A DNA stretch of 64,000 nt from Chloroflexota bacterium (GCA_009838965.1 VXQP01000078.1:29957-93956), one strand, 5' to 3'; numbered from the stretch's first letter, positions 1-9,099 are shown. Numbers and translations: made by a program. Notes: generated from the sequence alone by a model not told the origin.

Positions 1-999
1 CGGAGCATCGCCATCGACCTCGCGAACCCGAAAGGGCGCGAGGTGCTGCTGCGGCTCGCCGAGACCGCCGACGTGCTCATCGAGAACTTCCGCCCGGGCT
101 CGATGCAGCGGCTGGGGCTGGACTACGAGGCCGTGCGGGCGCGCAACCCGCGCATCGTCATGTGCTCGGTCTCGGGCTTCGGTCAGACGGGGCCGTACGC
201 CCAGCGCGCGGCGCTCGACGTCATCGTGCAGGGAATGGGCGGGATGCTGAGCATCACGGGCGAGCCCGGACGCGGCCCGGTGCGCCCCGGCGCGAGCATC
301 GGCGACATCACCGCGGCGCTCTTCTCCACCGTCGCCATCCAGAGCGCGCTGCTGGAGCGCGAGCGCTCGGGCGAGGGGCAGTACATCGACATCGGGATGC
401 TGGACTGCCAGGTCTCCATCATGGAGAACGCGTTCATGCGCTATTTCACGCTCGGGCAGGTGCCACAGCGCATCGGCACGCGCCATCCGAGCTCCACGCC
501 GTTCCAGGCGTTCCAGACCGCCGACGGCTACGTCGTGGTCGCCATCATGGGCGGCGGGACGGACCAGTGGCCGCTCTTCTGCGCGGCGATAGACCACGTG
601 GAGCTGATGGACGACCCGCGCTACCTCACCGGCTGGTCGCGCACGCAGCACTACGACGAGCTGATCCCGGTGATCGAAGAGGCGATGCTGCAGAAGACGA
701 CCGCCGAGTGGGTGGAGATACTGAACGAGATGGGTGTTCCGGCGGGGCCGGTGCAGGACATCGCGCAGGTGGCCGACGACCCGCAGGTGAACCATCGCGA
801 GATGTTCGTGGAGATGGAGCACCCGGTGCTGGGGCCCGTGCGGTTCACCGGCAACCCCATCAAGATGTCGCGGACGCCCAGCGGCCCCAACCGCGTCCCG
901 CCGCAGCTCGGCGAGCAGACGCTGGAAGTGCTGACCGCCGACCTCGGCATGCCTCAGGACGAAGCGGCGGCGCTCATGGCTGAGGGAGTCGTGGCGTGA
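1..999 (+). CDS. CaiB/BaiF family CoA-transferase, 5' partial
   Basis: Family III CoA-transferase, which moves CoA between acyl-CoA and a free acid in the cytoplasm. The reading frame is open from base 1, so the gene begins before the window. 332 codons are visible against roughly 400 in the family, so about 60-80 N-terminal residues are missing. The motif GDITA, which holds the family's catalytic aspartate, is at bases 301-315 (Asp codon 304-306), followed by the usual helix and the GEGQYIDI strand. The stop overlaps the GTG start of the next gene (GTGA), so it is probably co-transcribed with the EamA transporters. The substrate cannot be deduced; the neighbouring transporters could move a related organic acid, but that is inference. 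Confidence 0.93.
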   Translation, partial: RSIAIDLANPKGREVLLRLAETADVLIENFRPGSMQRLGLDYEAVRARNPRIVMCSVSGFGQTGPYAQRAALDVIVQGMGGMLSITGEPGRGPVRPGASIGDITAALFSTVAIQSALLERERSGEGQYIDIGMLDCQVSIMENAFMRYFTLGQVPQRIGTRHPSSTPFQAFQTADGYVVVAIMGGGTDQWPLFCAAIDHVELMDDPRYLTGWSRTQHYDELIPVIEEAMLQKTTAEWVEILNEMGVPAGPVQDIAQVADDPQVNHREMFVEMEHPVLGPVRFTGNPIKMSRTPSGPNRVPPQLGEQTLEVLTADLGMPQDEAAALMAEGVVA

Positions 1000-1931
1000 T
1001 ATTCGGCGCGCTGCTCGCGCTCGTCTCCGCGTTCTCGTTCAGCGTCAACTTCATCCTCGTGCGGCGGGGCTTCGCCGACGCCGGAGCGACTGCGGCGCAG
1101 GGTGCGTTCATCACCGTACTCCTGGGCGTGCCGTTCGGCCTCGTGTCCGTGCTCGTGACCGGCCAACTGTTCAACTTCGGGCAGCTCGCGCCGGACGAGT
1201 ACCTCCTGCTCGCCGCGGCGGGCATCGTGCACTTCGGCATCGGGCGCTACTGCAACTACCGCGGCATCGCCGCGATCGGCGCTCCGCGCGCGGCCACCAT
1301 CCAGGCCATCGCAGTGCCGTACAGCATCGTCATGGCGATGCTCCTCCTCGACGAGCGTCCCACCATCCTGATGTACGCAGGCATCGCGCTCATCCTCGGC
1401 AGCCCTGCGCTGATGATCGACCGACGTAAACGTCCTGCTCCCGCCGGCGGCGCCGCAAGCGCCACGCCTGCCGTCGAGATGCGCATGGTGGAGGGCTACA
1501 CCTTCTCCCTGCTCGCGGCGGGGGCGTACGGCACCAGCCCGATCCTGATACGCGCCGCCGTGGAGGACGCGACCGGCGTAGCCGCCATCGGCACGTTCGT
1601 CGCCTACGTCGGCGCGTCGGCGATGCTCATGGCCACGCTGGCGCTGCCCACGCAACGGCACCTCGTCGGCACCATCAACCTTCGCTACATGCGGCTGTTC
1701 GGCGGCGCGGGCTTCGCCGTTTTCTTCGCGCAACTGCTGCGCTTCTTCGCGCTGTCGATCGCCGACGTGAGCATCGTGAACCCGCTCATGCGCATGATCG
1801 GCGTCTTCACACTCATCCTCTCGTACCTGGTCAACCGGCGACTGGAGCACATCACGGTGGGCGTCGTGCTCGGCGTGCTGGTGTCGTTCGCCGGGTCGGC
1901 GCTGCTGGTTACCGCGGCGGCGGGCCGCTGA
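996..1931 (+). CDS. EamA/DMT family transporter (tandem copy 1)
   Basis: Inner-membrane metabolite transporter of the drug/metabolite superfamily, 311 residues. About ten hydrophobic helices form two EamA repeats (roughly residues 1-135 and 165-310) joined by a polar linker rich in Arg, Pro and Ala. The start is a GTG overlapping the upstream CoA-transferase stop by 4 nt. The N-terminus begins VIFGALLALVSAFSFS, and near-identical openings head the next two genes, so these are tandem duplicates. The substrate is unknown. DMT proteins export amino acids, nucleotides or small drugs, and nothing in the sequence separates these options. Confidence 0.9.
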   Translation: MIFGALLALVSAFSFSVNFILVRRGFADAGATAAQGAFITVLLGVPFGLVSVLVTGQLFNFGQLAPDEYLLLAAAGIVHFGIGRYCNYRGIAAIGAPRAATIQAIAVPYSIVMAMLLLDERPTILMYAGIALILGSPALMIDRRKRPAPAGGAASATPAVEMRMVEGYTFSLLAAGAYGTSPILIRAAVEDATGVAAIGTFVAYVGASAMLMATLALPTQRHLVGTINLRYMRLFGGAGFAVFFAQLLRFFALSIADVSIVNPLMRMIGVFTLILSYLVNRRLEHITVGVVLGVLVSFAGSALLVTAAAGR

Positions 1932-1947
1932 GTGATAGGCTCGCGAC

Positions 1948-2904
1948 GTGATATTCGGCGCGCTCCTCTCGCTCTCTTCCGCATTGTCGTTCAGCGTCAA
2001 CGCCATCCTCGTCCGGAGGGGCATCGCGGGCGCGGGCGCGACGGCGTCGCAGGGCGCGTTCATCACCGTGCTCCTCGGTGTGCCGTTCGGCTTCGCGGCT
2101 GTCGTCATCACCGGCCAGATGCTGCGGTTCGGCGAGGTAGCGCCGATGGGTTACCTGCTGCTGCTCGCGGCGGGCATCGTCCACTTCGGGGTCGGCAGGT
2201 ACTGCAACTACCGGTCCGTCGAGGCGATCGGTGCGGCGCGCTCCGGCCCCATCATGGGCGTGACCACACCTTTCAGCGTCCTGATGGCCGTCATCCTGCT
2301 CGACGAGGTGGTGACGCTGGCGATGCTGTTCGCCATCGGGCTCGTGCTGCTCGGCCCGGCAGTGATCCTCGAACGCAGGCCGCGTACTTCTGCCCCTGCG
2401 GCTTCGAGCGGAGGAGCGGAAAGCCCGCGCGCGACGCGGAACCCGCTCGAACTGCGCTTCCTCGAGGGGTACGTGTTCGCCACTCTCGCGGCAGTCGCAT
2501 ACGGGACGAGTCCCCTCCTCATCCGCGCCGCGCTGATGGACGCGACACGGACGGCGGCGATAGGCACGTTCGTCGCGTACTTCGGCGCCTCGGCGGTGCT
2601 CCTCGCGACCCTCGTCATCCCCGGAAGGCGGCAGCTCATCCGCGCCATCAACCTGCGCTACATGCGGCTGTTCGGCGGCGCGGGGCTCATGGTCTTCCTC
2701 GCCCAACTGCTGCGCTTCTTCGCGCTGTCGGTAGCCGACGTCAGCGTCGTGACCCCGCTGCAGCGCATGGCGAACGTCTTCACGGTCATCCTCACGTGGA
2801 TATTCAACCGCTCGCTGGAGACGATAACGCTGCGCGTCGTGATCGGCGTGCTGGTCTCCTTCGGGGGATCGGCGCTACTGGTCTACGAGGCGGCAACGCG
2901 GTGA
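1948..2904 (+). CDS. EamA/DMT family transporter (tandem copy 2)
   Basis: Second of three tandem paralogous EamA transporters, 318 residues, ten predicted membrane helices in two repeats. It starts with GTG 16 nt after copy 1 ends. Shared blocks with its neighbours include TASQGAFITVLLGVPFG near residue 32, GRYCNYRS near residue 89 and INLRYMRLFGGAG near residue 233. It is the most divergent copy: it has TTPFSV where the other two have AVPYSI, and TPLQRMANVFTVIL where copy 1 has NPLMRMIGVFTLIL. Those changes fall in helices likely to line the transport path, so substrate use may differ; this is inference. Confidence 0.9.
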   Translation: MIFGALLSLSSALSFSVNAILVRRGIAGAGATASQGAFITVLLGVPFGFAAVVITGQMLRFGEVAPMGYLLLLAAGIVHFGVGRYCNYRSVEAIGAARSGPIMGVTTPFSVLMAVILLDEVVTLAMLFAIGLVLLGPAVILERRPRTSAPAASSGGAESPRATRNPLELRFLEGYVFATLAAVAYGTSPLLIRAALMDATRTAAIGTFVAYFGASAVLLATLVIPGRRQLIRAINLRYMRLFGGAGLMVFLAQLLRFFALSVADVSVVTPLQRMANVFTVILTWIFNRSLETITLRVVIGVLVSFGGSALLVYEAATR

Positions 2905-2929
2905 GGGCGGTGAGCGAGGAGGTGTCTGC

Positions 2930-3892
2930 GTGATATTTGGCGCGCTCCTCGCGCTCGCTTCCTCGTTCTCGTTCAGCGTCAACTCCATCCTCATCCGGCG
3001 GGGTCTCGCCGACGCGGGCGCAACGGCTGCGCAGGGCGCGTTCATCACCGTGCTGCTCGGCGTGCCGTTCGGTTTCGCGGCAGTCGTCATCACCGGCCAG
3101 ATCCTCAACTTCGACCAGGTCCCGCTGAACGGCTACCTGATGATCGCCGCGGCGGGCATCATCCACTTCTGCATCGGGCGCTACTGCAACTACCGGAGCA
3201 TCGCGGCGTTCGGCGCGTCACGCGCCGTCACCGTCCAGGCCTTCGCCGTGCCCTACAGCATCATCATGGCGATCGTGCTGCTCGGCGAGCGGCCGACCGC
3301 CTTCATGTACGTGGCTATCGCGCTCATCCTCGGCAGTCCTCTGCTGATGATCGACCGCGGGAAACGGCCTGCCCGGGGGGCGGAACGGACGGGGGCGCCT
3401 CCCTCGGGCGCCGCCAGGAGCGGCGCGCCCGCCGTCGAGATACGCATGGTGGAGGGCGTCGTCTTCTCTCTTCTCGCGTCGGTGGGGTACGGCACCAGCC
3501 CCATCCTGATACGCGCCGCGCTGGAGGATGCGACGGGCGTCGCAGCCGTCGGCACGTTCGTCGCATACGTCGGCGCGTCGGTCGTGCTCCTCGTGTCGCT
3601 CGCGCTGCCCGCGCAGCGGCACCTCATCGGCGCCATCAACTTCCGCTACATGCGGCTGTTCGGCAGCGCGGGGCTGAGCGTCTTCATGGCGCAACTGCTG
3701 CGGTTCTTCTCACTCGCGCTCGCAGACGTGACCATCGTCGACCCGCTCATGCGCACCGTGGGCGTCTTCACGCTCATCCTCTCGTACCTGGTCAACCGAC
3801 GGCTCGAGCTCATCACGCTGGGGGTCGTGCTCAGCGTACTGGTGTCGTTCGCAGGGTCGGCGATGCTGGTCATCGCAGCGGCGCAGCGCTAG
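2930..3892 (+). CDS. EamA/DMT family transporter (tandem copy 3)
   Basis: Third tandem EamA transporter, 320 residues, ten predicted helices. The GTG start at 2930 lies 25 nt after copy 2 and is preceded by GAGGAGG at 2917-2923. It resembles copy 1 more than copy 2 (AVPYSI, PLMRTVGVFTLILSYLVNRR). The linker between the two repeats (about residues 145-170) is longer and carries Gly/Ala/Arg-rich low-complexity sequence. It closes the plus-strand run; the next gene is convergent, with only 4 nt between stops, and no terminator hairpin is visible there. Confidence 0.9.
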   Translation: MIFGALLALASSFSFSVNSILIRRGLADAGATAAQGAFITVLLGVPFGFAAVVITGQILNFDQVPLNGYLMIAAAGIIHFCIGRYCNYRSIAAFGASRAVTVQAFAVPYSIIMAIVLLGERPTAFMYVAIALILGSPLLMIDRGKRPARGAERTGAPPSGAARSGAPAVEIRMVEGVVFSLLASVGYGTSPILIRAALEDATGVAAVGTFVAYVGASVVLLVSLALPAQRHLIGAINFRYMRLFGSAGLSVFMAQLLRFFSLALADVTIVDPLMRTVGVFTLILSYLVNRRLELITLGVVLSVLVSFAGSAMLVIAAAQR

Positions 3893-3896
3893 TCAT

Positions 3897-4511
3897 CTAC
3901 GCCTGCGCCAGCCGCAGCGCGGCCTCGTACTGCTCACGCGTGTTCAGGTTCGTGAGCGTGAGCGGGTCGTCGACCGGCACGAGCATACGCTCAGCGCGAT
4001 GGCGCGAGACGACCTCCCGCAGCCCCTGCCCTTCCTCCGTGATGGCGCGCAGCTCCGGCAGCAGCGCAGTGTCGAAGAGCGGCGGATGCCCGGCGTTGCC
4101 GTCGAGCGACGGCACGGCGATGGCGGGCCGCGACGCAAGCCACACCTCGCGCAGCCGCGACAGCAGCGCGCCCGAGCGGGGCTGGTCGACCGAGATGATG
4201 AGCACGCCCGAGACGTCGTCCGGCACAACGGCCAGGCCAGCGGTGATGGAGGTGGTTCGCCCTTCGCGGTAGCGTGGGTTCTCGACGATCTGCAGCGGCT
4301 CGGGGCCGGTGAGCACCTGCCGCAGCCGCTCGGCGAGGTGTCCGAGCACGACAACGATGGGCTCGTAGTCCGCCGCCGCAAGCGCGTGCGCCTGGTGCGC
4401 CAGCAGCGACCTGCCGCTTATCCAGGGCAGCAGCGCTTTCATCTCGTGCATCCGCGTCGATTCGCCCGCCGCGAGCAGCACTGCCGCGACGCGAGTCTCG
4501 TTCCCGGTCAT
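3897..4511 (-). CDS. MobA/MocA-like nucleotidyltransferase
   Basis: Nucleotidyltransferase with a GT-A fold, 204 residues. The N-terminal LLAAGESTRM (residues 12-21) followed by a conserved Lys in the next segment is the NTP-binding signature of MobA/MocA and sugar-nucleotide transferases. The metal-binding Asp is in IISVDQPRSG. Members of this class attach CMP or GMP to molybdopterin, but no molybdenum-enzyme gene is nearby, so the cofactor role is only a possibility. I chose the ATG at 4511 over an in-frame ATG 9 nt upstream: the -10-like box TAAGAT (4524-4519) overlaps the first and lies 7 nt before the second, fitting a leaderless start. Confidence 0.82.
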   Translation of the reverse strand: MTGNETRVAAVLLAAGESTRMHEMKALLPWISGRSLLAHQAHALAAADYEPIVVVLGHLAERLRQVLTGPEPLQIVENPRYREGRTTSITAGLAVVPDDVSGVLIISVDQPRSGALLSRLREVWLASRPAIAVPSLDGNAGHPPLFDTALLPELRAITEEGQGLREVVSRHRAERMLVPVDDPLTLTNLNTREQYEAALRLAQA

Positions 4512-4549
4512 GGCGGACATCTTACGCGCTCAGGCAGTCTGACAACGGC

Positions 4550-4558
4550 TGCTAAACT
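4550..4558 (+). promoter_or_regulatory. Extended -10 promoter (TGCTAAACT)
   Basis: TG-C-TAAACT matches the TGnTANNNT extended -10 pattern seen repeatedly in this window. It lies 30 nt before the ATG of the hydratase gene, whose own GGGAGG ribosome site is at 4578-4583. No convincing -35 box is visible, as expected for extended -10 promoters. Confidence 0.5.
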
Positions 4559-4588
4559 ACGCCGCAGCGTTCTCACAGGGAGGCTGCC

Positions 4589-5377
4589 ATGCCGGTACCG
4601 CACGACCAGTTGCACGCACTCGCCCACGCGCTGAGCGAGGCTGAGCACAACGCGACGCCCATCCCGCCGCTGACGGAGCAGGCGCCGGAGATCACGTCCG
4701 AGGACGCGTACGCCGTCGCCGCGGACATCGTCGTGCACGAGCTGGAGCACGGGCACCGCATCGTCGGGCGGAAGGTCGGCCTCACGAACGAGGCGATGCA
4801 GGCCGTGTTCGGCATCGACACGCCCATCTACGGCACGATATTCGACGACACGACGGTGCGGGACAACGGGCGCATCAAGTCGTCGGAGCTGATCCACCCG
4901 AAGGCGGAGCCGGAGCTGGCGTTCCGGCTAAAGTCGCCGCTGAGCGGGCCGGGCGTGACGCTGGAGGACGTGCTCGCCGCGACGGAGTACGTGTTCCCGG
5001 CGCTGGAGATCGTGGACTGCCGCATCGAGGGGTGGCGCATCAAGGAGCAGGACATCATCGCGGACAACGGCGTGGCGGCCCGGGTCGTGGTCGGAAGCAC
5101 GCGGCTGCCACCCGGCGCGTTCAACCTCTCGATGGAGGAAGTCGTCCTCTACCGCAACGGTGAGGAGTTCGAGCGTGCGCAGGCGTCGGCGGTGCTTGGC
5201 AACCCAGCGCGCTCGGTGGCGTGGTGCGCGAACAAACTGGCGGAGTTCGGCCAGGGGCTGCGGGCGGGCGAGTTCGTGATGACGGGTACCATCACGACGG
5301 CGATGGACGTCCGCGTGGGCGACACGGTCCGCGCGGAGTTCGCAACGCTCGGCGGGGTGAGCGTTCGGTTCACGTAG
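4589..5377 (+). CDS. 2-keto-4-pentenoate hydratase / fumarylacetoacetase-family protein
   Basis: 262-residue cytosolic enzyme of the MhpD/HpaH branch of the fumarylacetoacetate hydrolase superfamily, which hydrates 2-hydroxydienoates after meta-cleavage of aromatic rings. Visible signatures are GRKVGLTN (residues 60-67), the metal-binding EPE (107-109), EIVDCRI (140-146) and the following DNG block. Length matches the family (about 260). GGGAGG lies 5 nt before the ATG. No ring-cleavage dioxygenase or semialdehyde dehydrogenase is adjacent, so pathway placement is uncertain; the close relative 4-oxalocrotonate decarboxylase cannot be excluded. Confidence 0.88.
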   Translation: MPVPHDQLHALAHALSEAEHNATPIPPLTEQAPEITSEDAYAVAADIVVHELEHGHRIVGRKVGLTNEAMQAVFGIDTPIYGTIFDDTTVRDNGRIKSSELIHPKAEPELAFRLKSPLSGPGVTLEDVLAATEYVFPALEIVDCRIEGWRIKEQDIIADNGVAARVVVGSTRLPPGAFNLSMEEVVLYRNGEEFERAQASAVLGNPARSVAWCANKLAEFGQGLRAGEFVMTGTITTAMDVRVGDTVRAEFATLGGVSVRFT

Positions 5378-5485
5378 GGGTGAGGCGAGTACCTACCCTG
5401 CTTCGACTCCGCGCAGTTGCCTCCTTCACCTGACGTGCTGCAACTTGCGCGTTCTTCGCTACCACAGTGCTCACCTGCGTGATGC

Positions 5486-6565
5486 TTACGTTCTTGGTGG
5501 CCTTGTTGGCAAGAACACCAGCCGTGAGTCCGGCGAGAAGGGCCACTCCTGCTGGCCCCCCAGCGACCCCGACGAGAGAACTGCCGCCAGCGTGCTCCCT
5601 GTACCAACGAGACCCTTGGCCTGACCGTCGACAAAGGCCTCGTAGTCCCCGGTCCGACGTGCCTCATGGAATGCCTTGGCCAGCGCGACCACGGTGACGA
5701 CGAGAAGCGCCGGATTAGCCGCCGCGATAGAGGACAATCCCAGCCCGCCTGCCAACCTTGCGAATGCTTCCGTATCTGCGCGATTCCAGTGCAGGAACAA
5801 GGCAACCGTACCGATTGTTCCTCCCAGAAGCTCAGTCGCATCATAGGTGTTGAGGTCATAGAACCAGCCCTTCGGTATCTCAAGATGCGACTGCAGGGCT
5901 ATTGCCACTCTGTCAAAGGTCGCTTCATCCCAGGTGACGATGGGAAGCCCCATCGACGTTGTCCCGTCCCGAAGCAGGCCCAGCACGGTCCCAAACGCCT
6001 CTTGGACAATGTTGTCGTCCGCCGAGGCATTGTGGCTGGTACTCACTGCCCCAGCGATCGTGTGCCCTCCGTCGAACAGCCGGTGCTGACCGCCTCCCTG
6101 GTGAGTGGCATTGTAGGCAGCGTCCATCGCCTGGTCGTAGATGGTTGGGGCACCATCGACAGCGTCCTGCATGAGTTGGTTCAGGTCGTTGGACAGGTTG
6201 CTTGCAAGTAAGGCCTGTGCGGACTCCACCAAGCTCAAAGCCCTGTCGGTCGCCTTATCCAGTACCTGTTTGGAGCCTGAGGTGGCACGCCTCGCGGACG
6301 CCTTGACGGTTTGTGCGGCAGTTCCGGAAGCGCCCTTGGCGGACTCTCCCACGACTGAGGCACGACGTCTTGCCTCATGCGATGCGGCCTTGAGACCAGC
6401 ACCGGCATCCGACAACCGCTGCTTCGGTCCAGCCGTAGGGGGAGTTCCGCCCTGCTCGTCAGTGAGGATGTCTTCCTCTCTGGTCGTCGGAGGCGTCTCT
6501 CCAGATTCGGAAGTTGTAGAGTCCTTGGTCGCCCTCGTGGGCAGTATCTTCTTCAATCTCTGCAT
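5486..6565 (-). CDS. Hypothetical protein, probable C-terminal frameshift
   Basis: Unrecognised protein, 359 residues as read. The first 100 residues are polar (Ser/Thr/Glu/Ala-rich, helix-forming); the central region looks globular (GWFYDLNTYDATELLGG), followed by hydrophobic segments that may enter the membrane. ATG 6565 was chosen over ATG 6607 because CGGAGA lies 7 nt upstream. The last 22 residues look non-coding. Adding one base to the run of six G (plus strand C, 5556-5561) opens another frame to a TGA at 5372-5370, giving a hydrophobic Ala/Gly-rich helix and a basic tail. The restored product would be about 398 residues and would overlap the hydratase gene tail-to-tail by 8 nt. GC is lower than in the neighbours, suggesting acquired DNA. 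Confidence 0.6.
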   Translation of the reverse strand: MQRLKKILPTRATKDSTTSESGETPPTTREEDILTDEQGGTPPTAGPKQRLSDAGAGLKAASHEARRRASVVGESAKGASGTAAQTVKASARRATSGSKQVLDKATDRALSLVESAQALLASNLSNDLNQLMQDAVDGAPTIYDQAMDAAYNATHQGGGQHRLFDGGHTIAGAVSTSHNASADDNIVQEAFGTVLGLLRDGTTSMGLPIVTWDEATFDRVAIALQSHLEIPKGWFYDLNTYDATELLGGTIGTVALFLHWNRADTEAFARLAGGLGLSSIAAANPALLVVTVVALAKAFHEARRTGDYEAFVDGQAKGLVGTGSTLAAVLSSGSLGGQQEWPFSPDSRLVFLPTRPPRT

Positions 6566-6695
6566 CCGTGTGTCTCCGCGTGACAGCACCGGCACGCCTG
6601 GGGGCAAGACCGTGAATCACGTCCGCTATCGACCTTATACGCCATCTATCCTGTACGTCACCCGTCGGTGCGATGAACAGAAGTGAGCAGCAGTC

Positions 6696-6719
6696 TCCCC
6701 GAACGCTGCCGTGCGGGGA
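6696..6719 (-). terminator. Possible hairpin terminator after the GrpB gene
   Basis: Inverted repeat TCCCCG/CGGGGA with a 12-nt loop begins 5 nt beyond the stop of the minus-strand GrpB gene. There is no T tract, so termination is a guess from position only. Confidence 0.3.
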
Positions 6720-6723
6720 TGAG

Positions 6724-7266
6724 CTAGCCCATCGCGGCGGTGATGATGCCTTCGATGAAGGCGGCCTTGGCGTCGGTGTAGGCCTCGCGGTCGTTTCTGT
6801 GCTTCGCGGCGAGTTCCCGCTTCAGCCGTTCGTAGTCGCGGGCGGCGCCGGGGTGGGTGCGGAGGTAGTCGCGGAAGGCGAGGTGCGTCCGGATGGCGGG
6901 ATGGCCCGGCGGGAACATGTGGGCATGCGCGACGATGCGGCCGTCGACGGCTTTGTCGAAGTAACAGCGCCCGGGTATGCCGTTCTCACCATGGTACCGG
7001 TAGCCGAGCGCCGTCATGCGGGAGACGGTTTCGAGTCCCTCCTCCGGCCCTGCGGCAACCGGCATGACGTCCAGAATGGGCTTCGCGGCCAGTCCCGGCA
7101 CCGAAGTGCTGCCGACGTGGTGCACCTCGACGACCCCAGGCCCGCAGGCCTCCCGGATGGCCGCCGCCTCGCGCTCGAAAGCCAGGGGCCAGTCGGCGCT
7201 GTACTCGACTATCTCGATGCGTCCGCCCTGCGTGCCGAGCGAATGCCAGCGGCCAGTGGCGCTCAT
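6724..7266 (-). CDS. GrpB/UPF0157 family protein
   Basis: 180-residue member of the GrpB (UPF0157) family, a nucleotidyltransferase-fold group. The diagnostic block HVGSTSVPGLAAKPILDVM lies around residues 48-66; HxGSTxVPGLxAKPxxD is the family signature and holds the presumed catalytic Asp. Family length is about 170-180, so the gene looks complete. Some family members are fused to dephospho-CoA kinase, but the function of stand-alone copies is not established. It is monocistronic and divergent from the antiporter gene, with 184 nt between them. Confidence 0.9.
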   Translation of the reverse strand: MSATGRWHSLGTQGGRIEIVEYSADWPLAFEREAAAIREACGPGVVEVHHVGSTSVPGLAAKPILDVMPVAAGPEEGLETVSRMTALGYRYHGENGIPGRCYFDKAVDGRIVAHAHMFPPGHPAIRTHLAFRDYLRTHPGAARDYERLKRELAAKHRNDREAYTDAKAAFIEGIITAAMG

Positions 7267-7450
7267 GCCTCACTCCCGAAAGGACCGGCTGGACGGTGAA
7301 GGTACTTCCTCAACAGGTCGCCGTCCACCTTGCCCCCTCTGCCTGCCAGTGCTAGTGTCAGCGCTCCAAGCGATAGAGGACCGGTCTCGACGGCGCACCC
7401 CACACTCGACCGGCCTCGTTGACCGCAAGGGATGAACGGGAGGCGACAGA

Positions 7451-9088
7451 GTGGAGATCCACGAAGCCCTCTTCGCCGTTGGCGTACTCATCGTCACGGC
7501 CAAGCTGCTGGAAGGCGTCTTCAAGCGCGTCGGCCTGAACGCCATCTTCGCCTACGCCATCGCCGGCGTGGTCCTCGGCCCCATGACCGGCCTCGTCCAC
7601 ACCGGCAGGGAGATCGACCTCATCCTCAGCATCGGCATCTTCATGTTCTTCTTCCTCATCGGACTGGAGGAGCTGGACATCGCCGGCTTCCTCGCCGCCA
7701 TCCGGGGCCGCATCTTCTTCACCGCCGTGCTTGCCGTCACCCTCTCCATGCTCGTCTCCCTCGCGGTCACGACCGACTACATCTTCGACCTCGGGCTGGG
7801 CCTCAGTTTCACCGAAGCCCTAGGGCTCGCGGGCGTGCTCTCCCTCTCCAGCCTGGGCGTCGTCGCGAAGGCGCTCATCGACGAGGGCCGGCTGCGCGAG
7901 CCCGTCGGCGTGCAGATATTCACCGCCGTCATCATCGTCGAGCTGATCGCCCTCTTCATCGTGGGCTTCGCCATCAGCGGGCACTTCTCGGCGGACGAGC
8001 ACGGCGCCCTCGACGCGGCGGGCGTGGGCATCGTCATCGCACAGATCCTGGGGTTCGCCGTCGTCACGTGGTTCGTGGCCAGCAAGCTGTTGCCGCGGGC
8101 CCTCGGTCTGCTACACCGCATCCTGCGCGTGCCGCAGTTCGCCCTCGGCATCCTTCTCGGGGGTCTCTTCCTCGTCGTCGTCGCGGCCGAAGAGGTGGGG
8201 TTGCACGGCTCCCTCGGCGCGCTCCTCTTCGGCGCCGCCCTCTCCTTCCTGCCGTACCAGATGCGGCGCGACATCATGCCCGGCATGCGCGGGGCTGCCG
8301 AGGGCTTCTTCGTGCCGCTGTTCTTCGCTTCCGCGGGCCTCTACCTCAGCCTGGAATTCACCAAACTCCCCATCGAAACGATTCTCGCGCTGGCCCTCGT
8401 CCCCCTGGCGGGCAAGATCGGCGCCTCATTCGTCAGCGCCTACGTCACACGAGTCGACGCGCCCTTCGCCACGGCGGTGGGGCTCACGGCGAAGGGCGTC
8501 GCGGAGATCGCGCTCCTCCTCGTGATGCTGCAGAGCGGCGCCATCGGCAAGGACATCTTCTCCCTGCTGGTGCTGGTGATGCTGGCTTACATCATGCTCA
8601 CGCCCATGGGCATCGGTTACGCGCTGCGGCGGATGGCCCGCCCGACACGCGATCTCTCGTTGGACAAGATCCCTCCGTCGTTCGAGCGCTTCGTGCTGGA
8701 CGAGGTCAGGGTGCGCGACCTGCTGGACCCCTACCGCCTCCACCCGGAGGCCTCCCAGACGGTCAAGACCTTCGCGGAAGACTGGCTGTTGCAGGACCAG
8801 CACGACTACGTGGTCGTGGAGCACGGTGCGCTGGCCGGCATCGTGTCCGTGAGCATGCTGCGTTACCTGCCCCGAGCCGAGTGGGAACACACGCCGCTCA
8901 ACCAGATGCTGCGGCAGCAGACGCCGACCGCTTCCACCAACGACTACGTGGAGGACGCGCTGCAGCACATGACCGAGAACTCCCTCTCCGCCCTCCCCGT
9001 CGTCGACGCCGAGACCGGCGCATTCAAGGGCTCCATCACCGCCCACGAGATACTGGAGATGCTGCTTCTCAGCGCACGGGGGCAGTAG
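7451..9088 (+). CDS. Kef/CPA2-type cation:proton antiporter with C-terminal CBS domain
   Basis: 545-residue inner-membrane transporter of the CPA2 monovalent cation:proton antiporter family. About twelve hydrophobic helices span residues 1-395, including the family blocks GVVLGPMTGL and FFLIGLEELD near the N-terminus. A cytoplasmic part (about 400-540) follows, with a CBS pair (VRDLLDPYRLHPEASQT and LSALPVVDAETGAFKG) rather than the TrkA-N domain of KefB/C. CBS pairs usually sense adenine nucleotides, so activity is likely gated by ligand; the ligand is unknown. The start is GTG at 7451 with AGGCGAC just upstream. The 184-nt leader shows no recognisable riboswitch. Confidence 0.92.
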   Translation: MEIHEALFAVGVLIVTAKLLEGVFKRVGLNAIFAYAIAGVVLGPMTGLVHTGREIDLILSIGIFMFFFLIGLEELDIAGFLAAIRGRIFFTAVLAVTLSMLVSLAVTTDYIFDLGLGLSFTEALGLAGVLSLSSLGVVAKALIDEGRLREPVGVQIFTAVIIVELIALFIVGFAISGHFSADEHGALDAAGVGIVIAQILGFAVVTWFVASKLLPRALGLLHRILRVPQFALGILLGGLFLVVVAAEEVGLHGSLGALLFGAALSFLPYQMRRDIMPGMRGAAEGFFVPLFFASAGLYLSLEFTKLPIETILALALVPLAGKIGASFVSAYVTRVDAPFATAVGLTAKGVAEIALLLVMLQSGAIGKDIFSLLVLVMLAYIMLTPMGIGYALRRMARPTRDLSLDKIPPSFERFVLDEVRVRDLLDPYRLHPEASQTVKTFAEDWLLQDQHDYVVVEHGALAGIVSVSMLRYLPRAEWEHTPLNQMLRQQTPTASTNDYVEDALQHMTENSLSALPVVDAETGAFKGSITAHEILEMLLLSARGQ

Positions 9089-9099
9089 CGGACGGCCGG

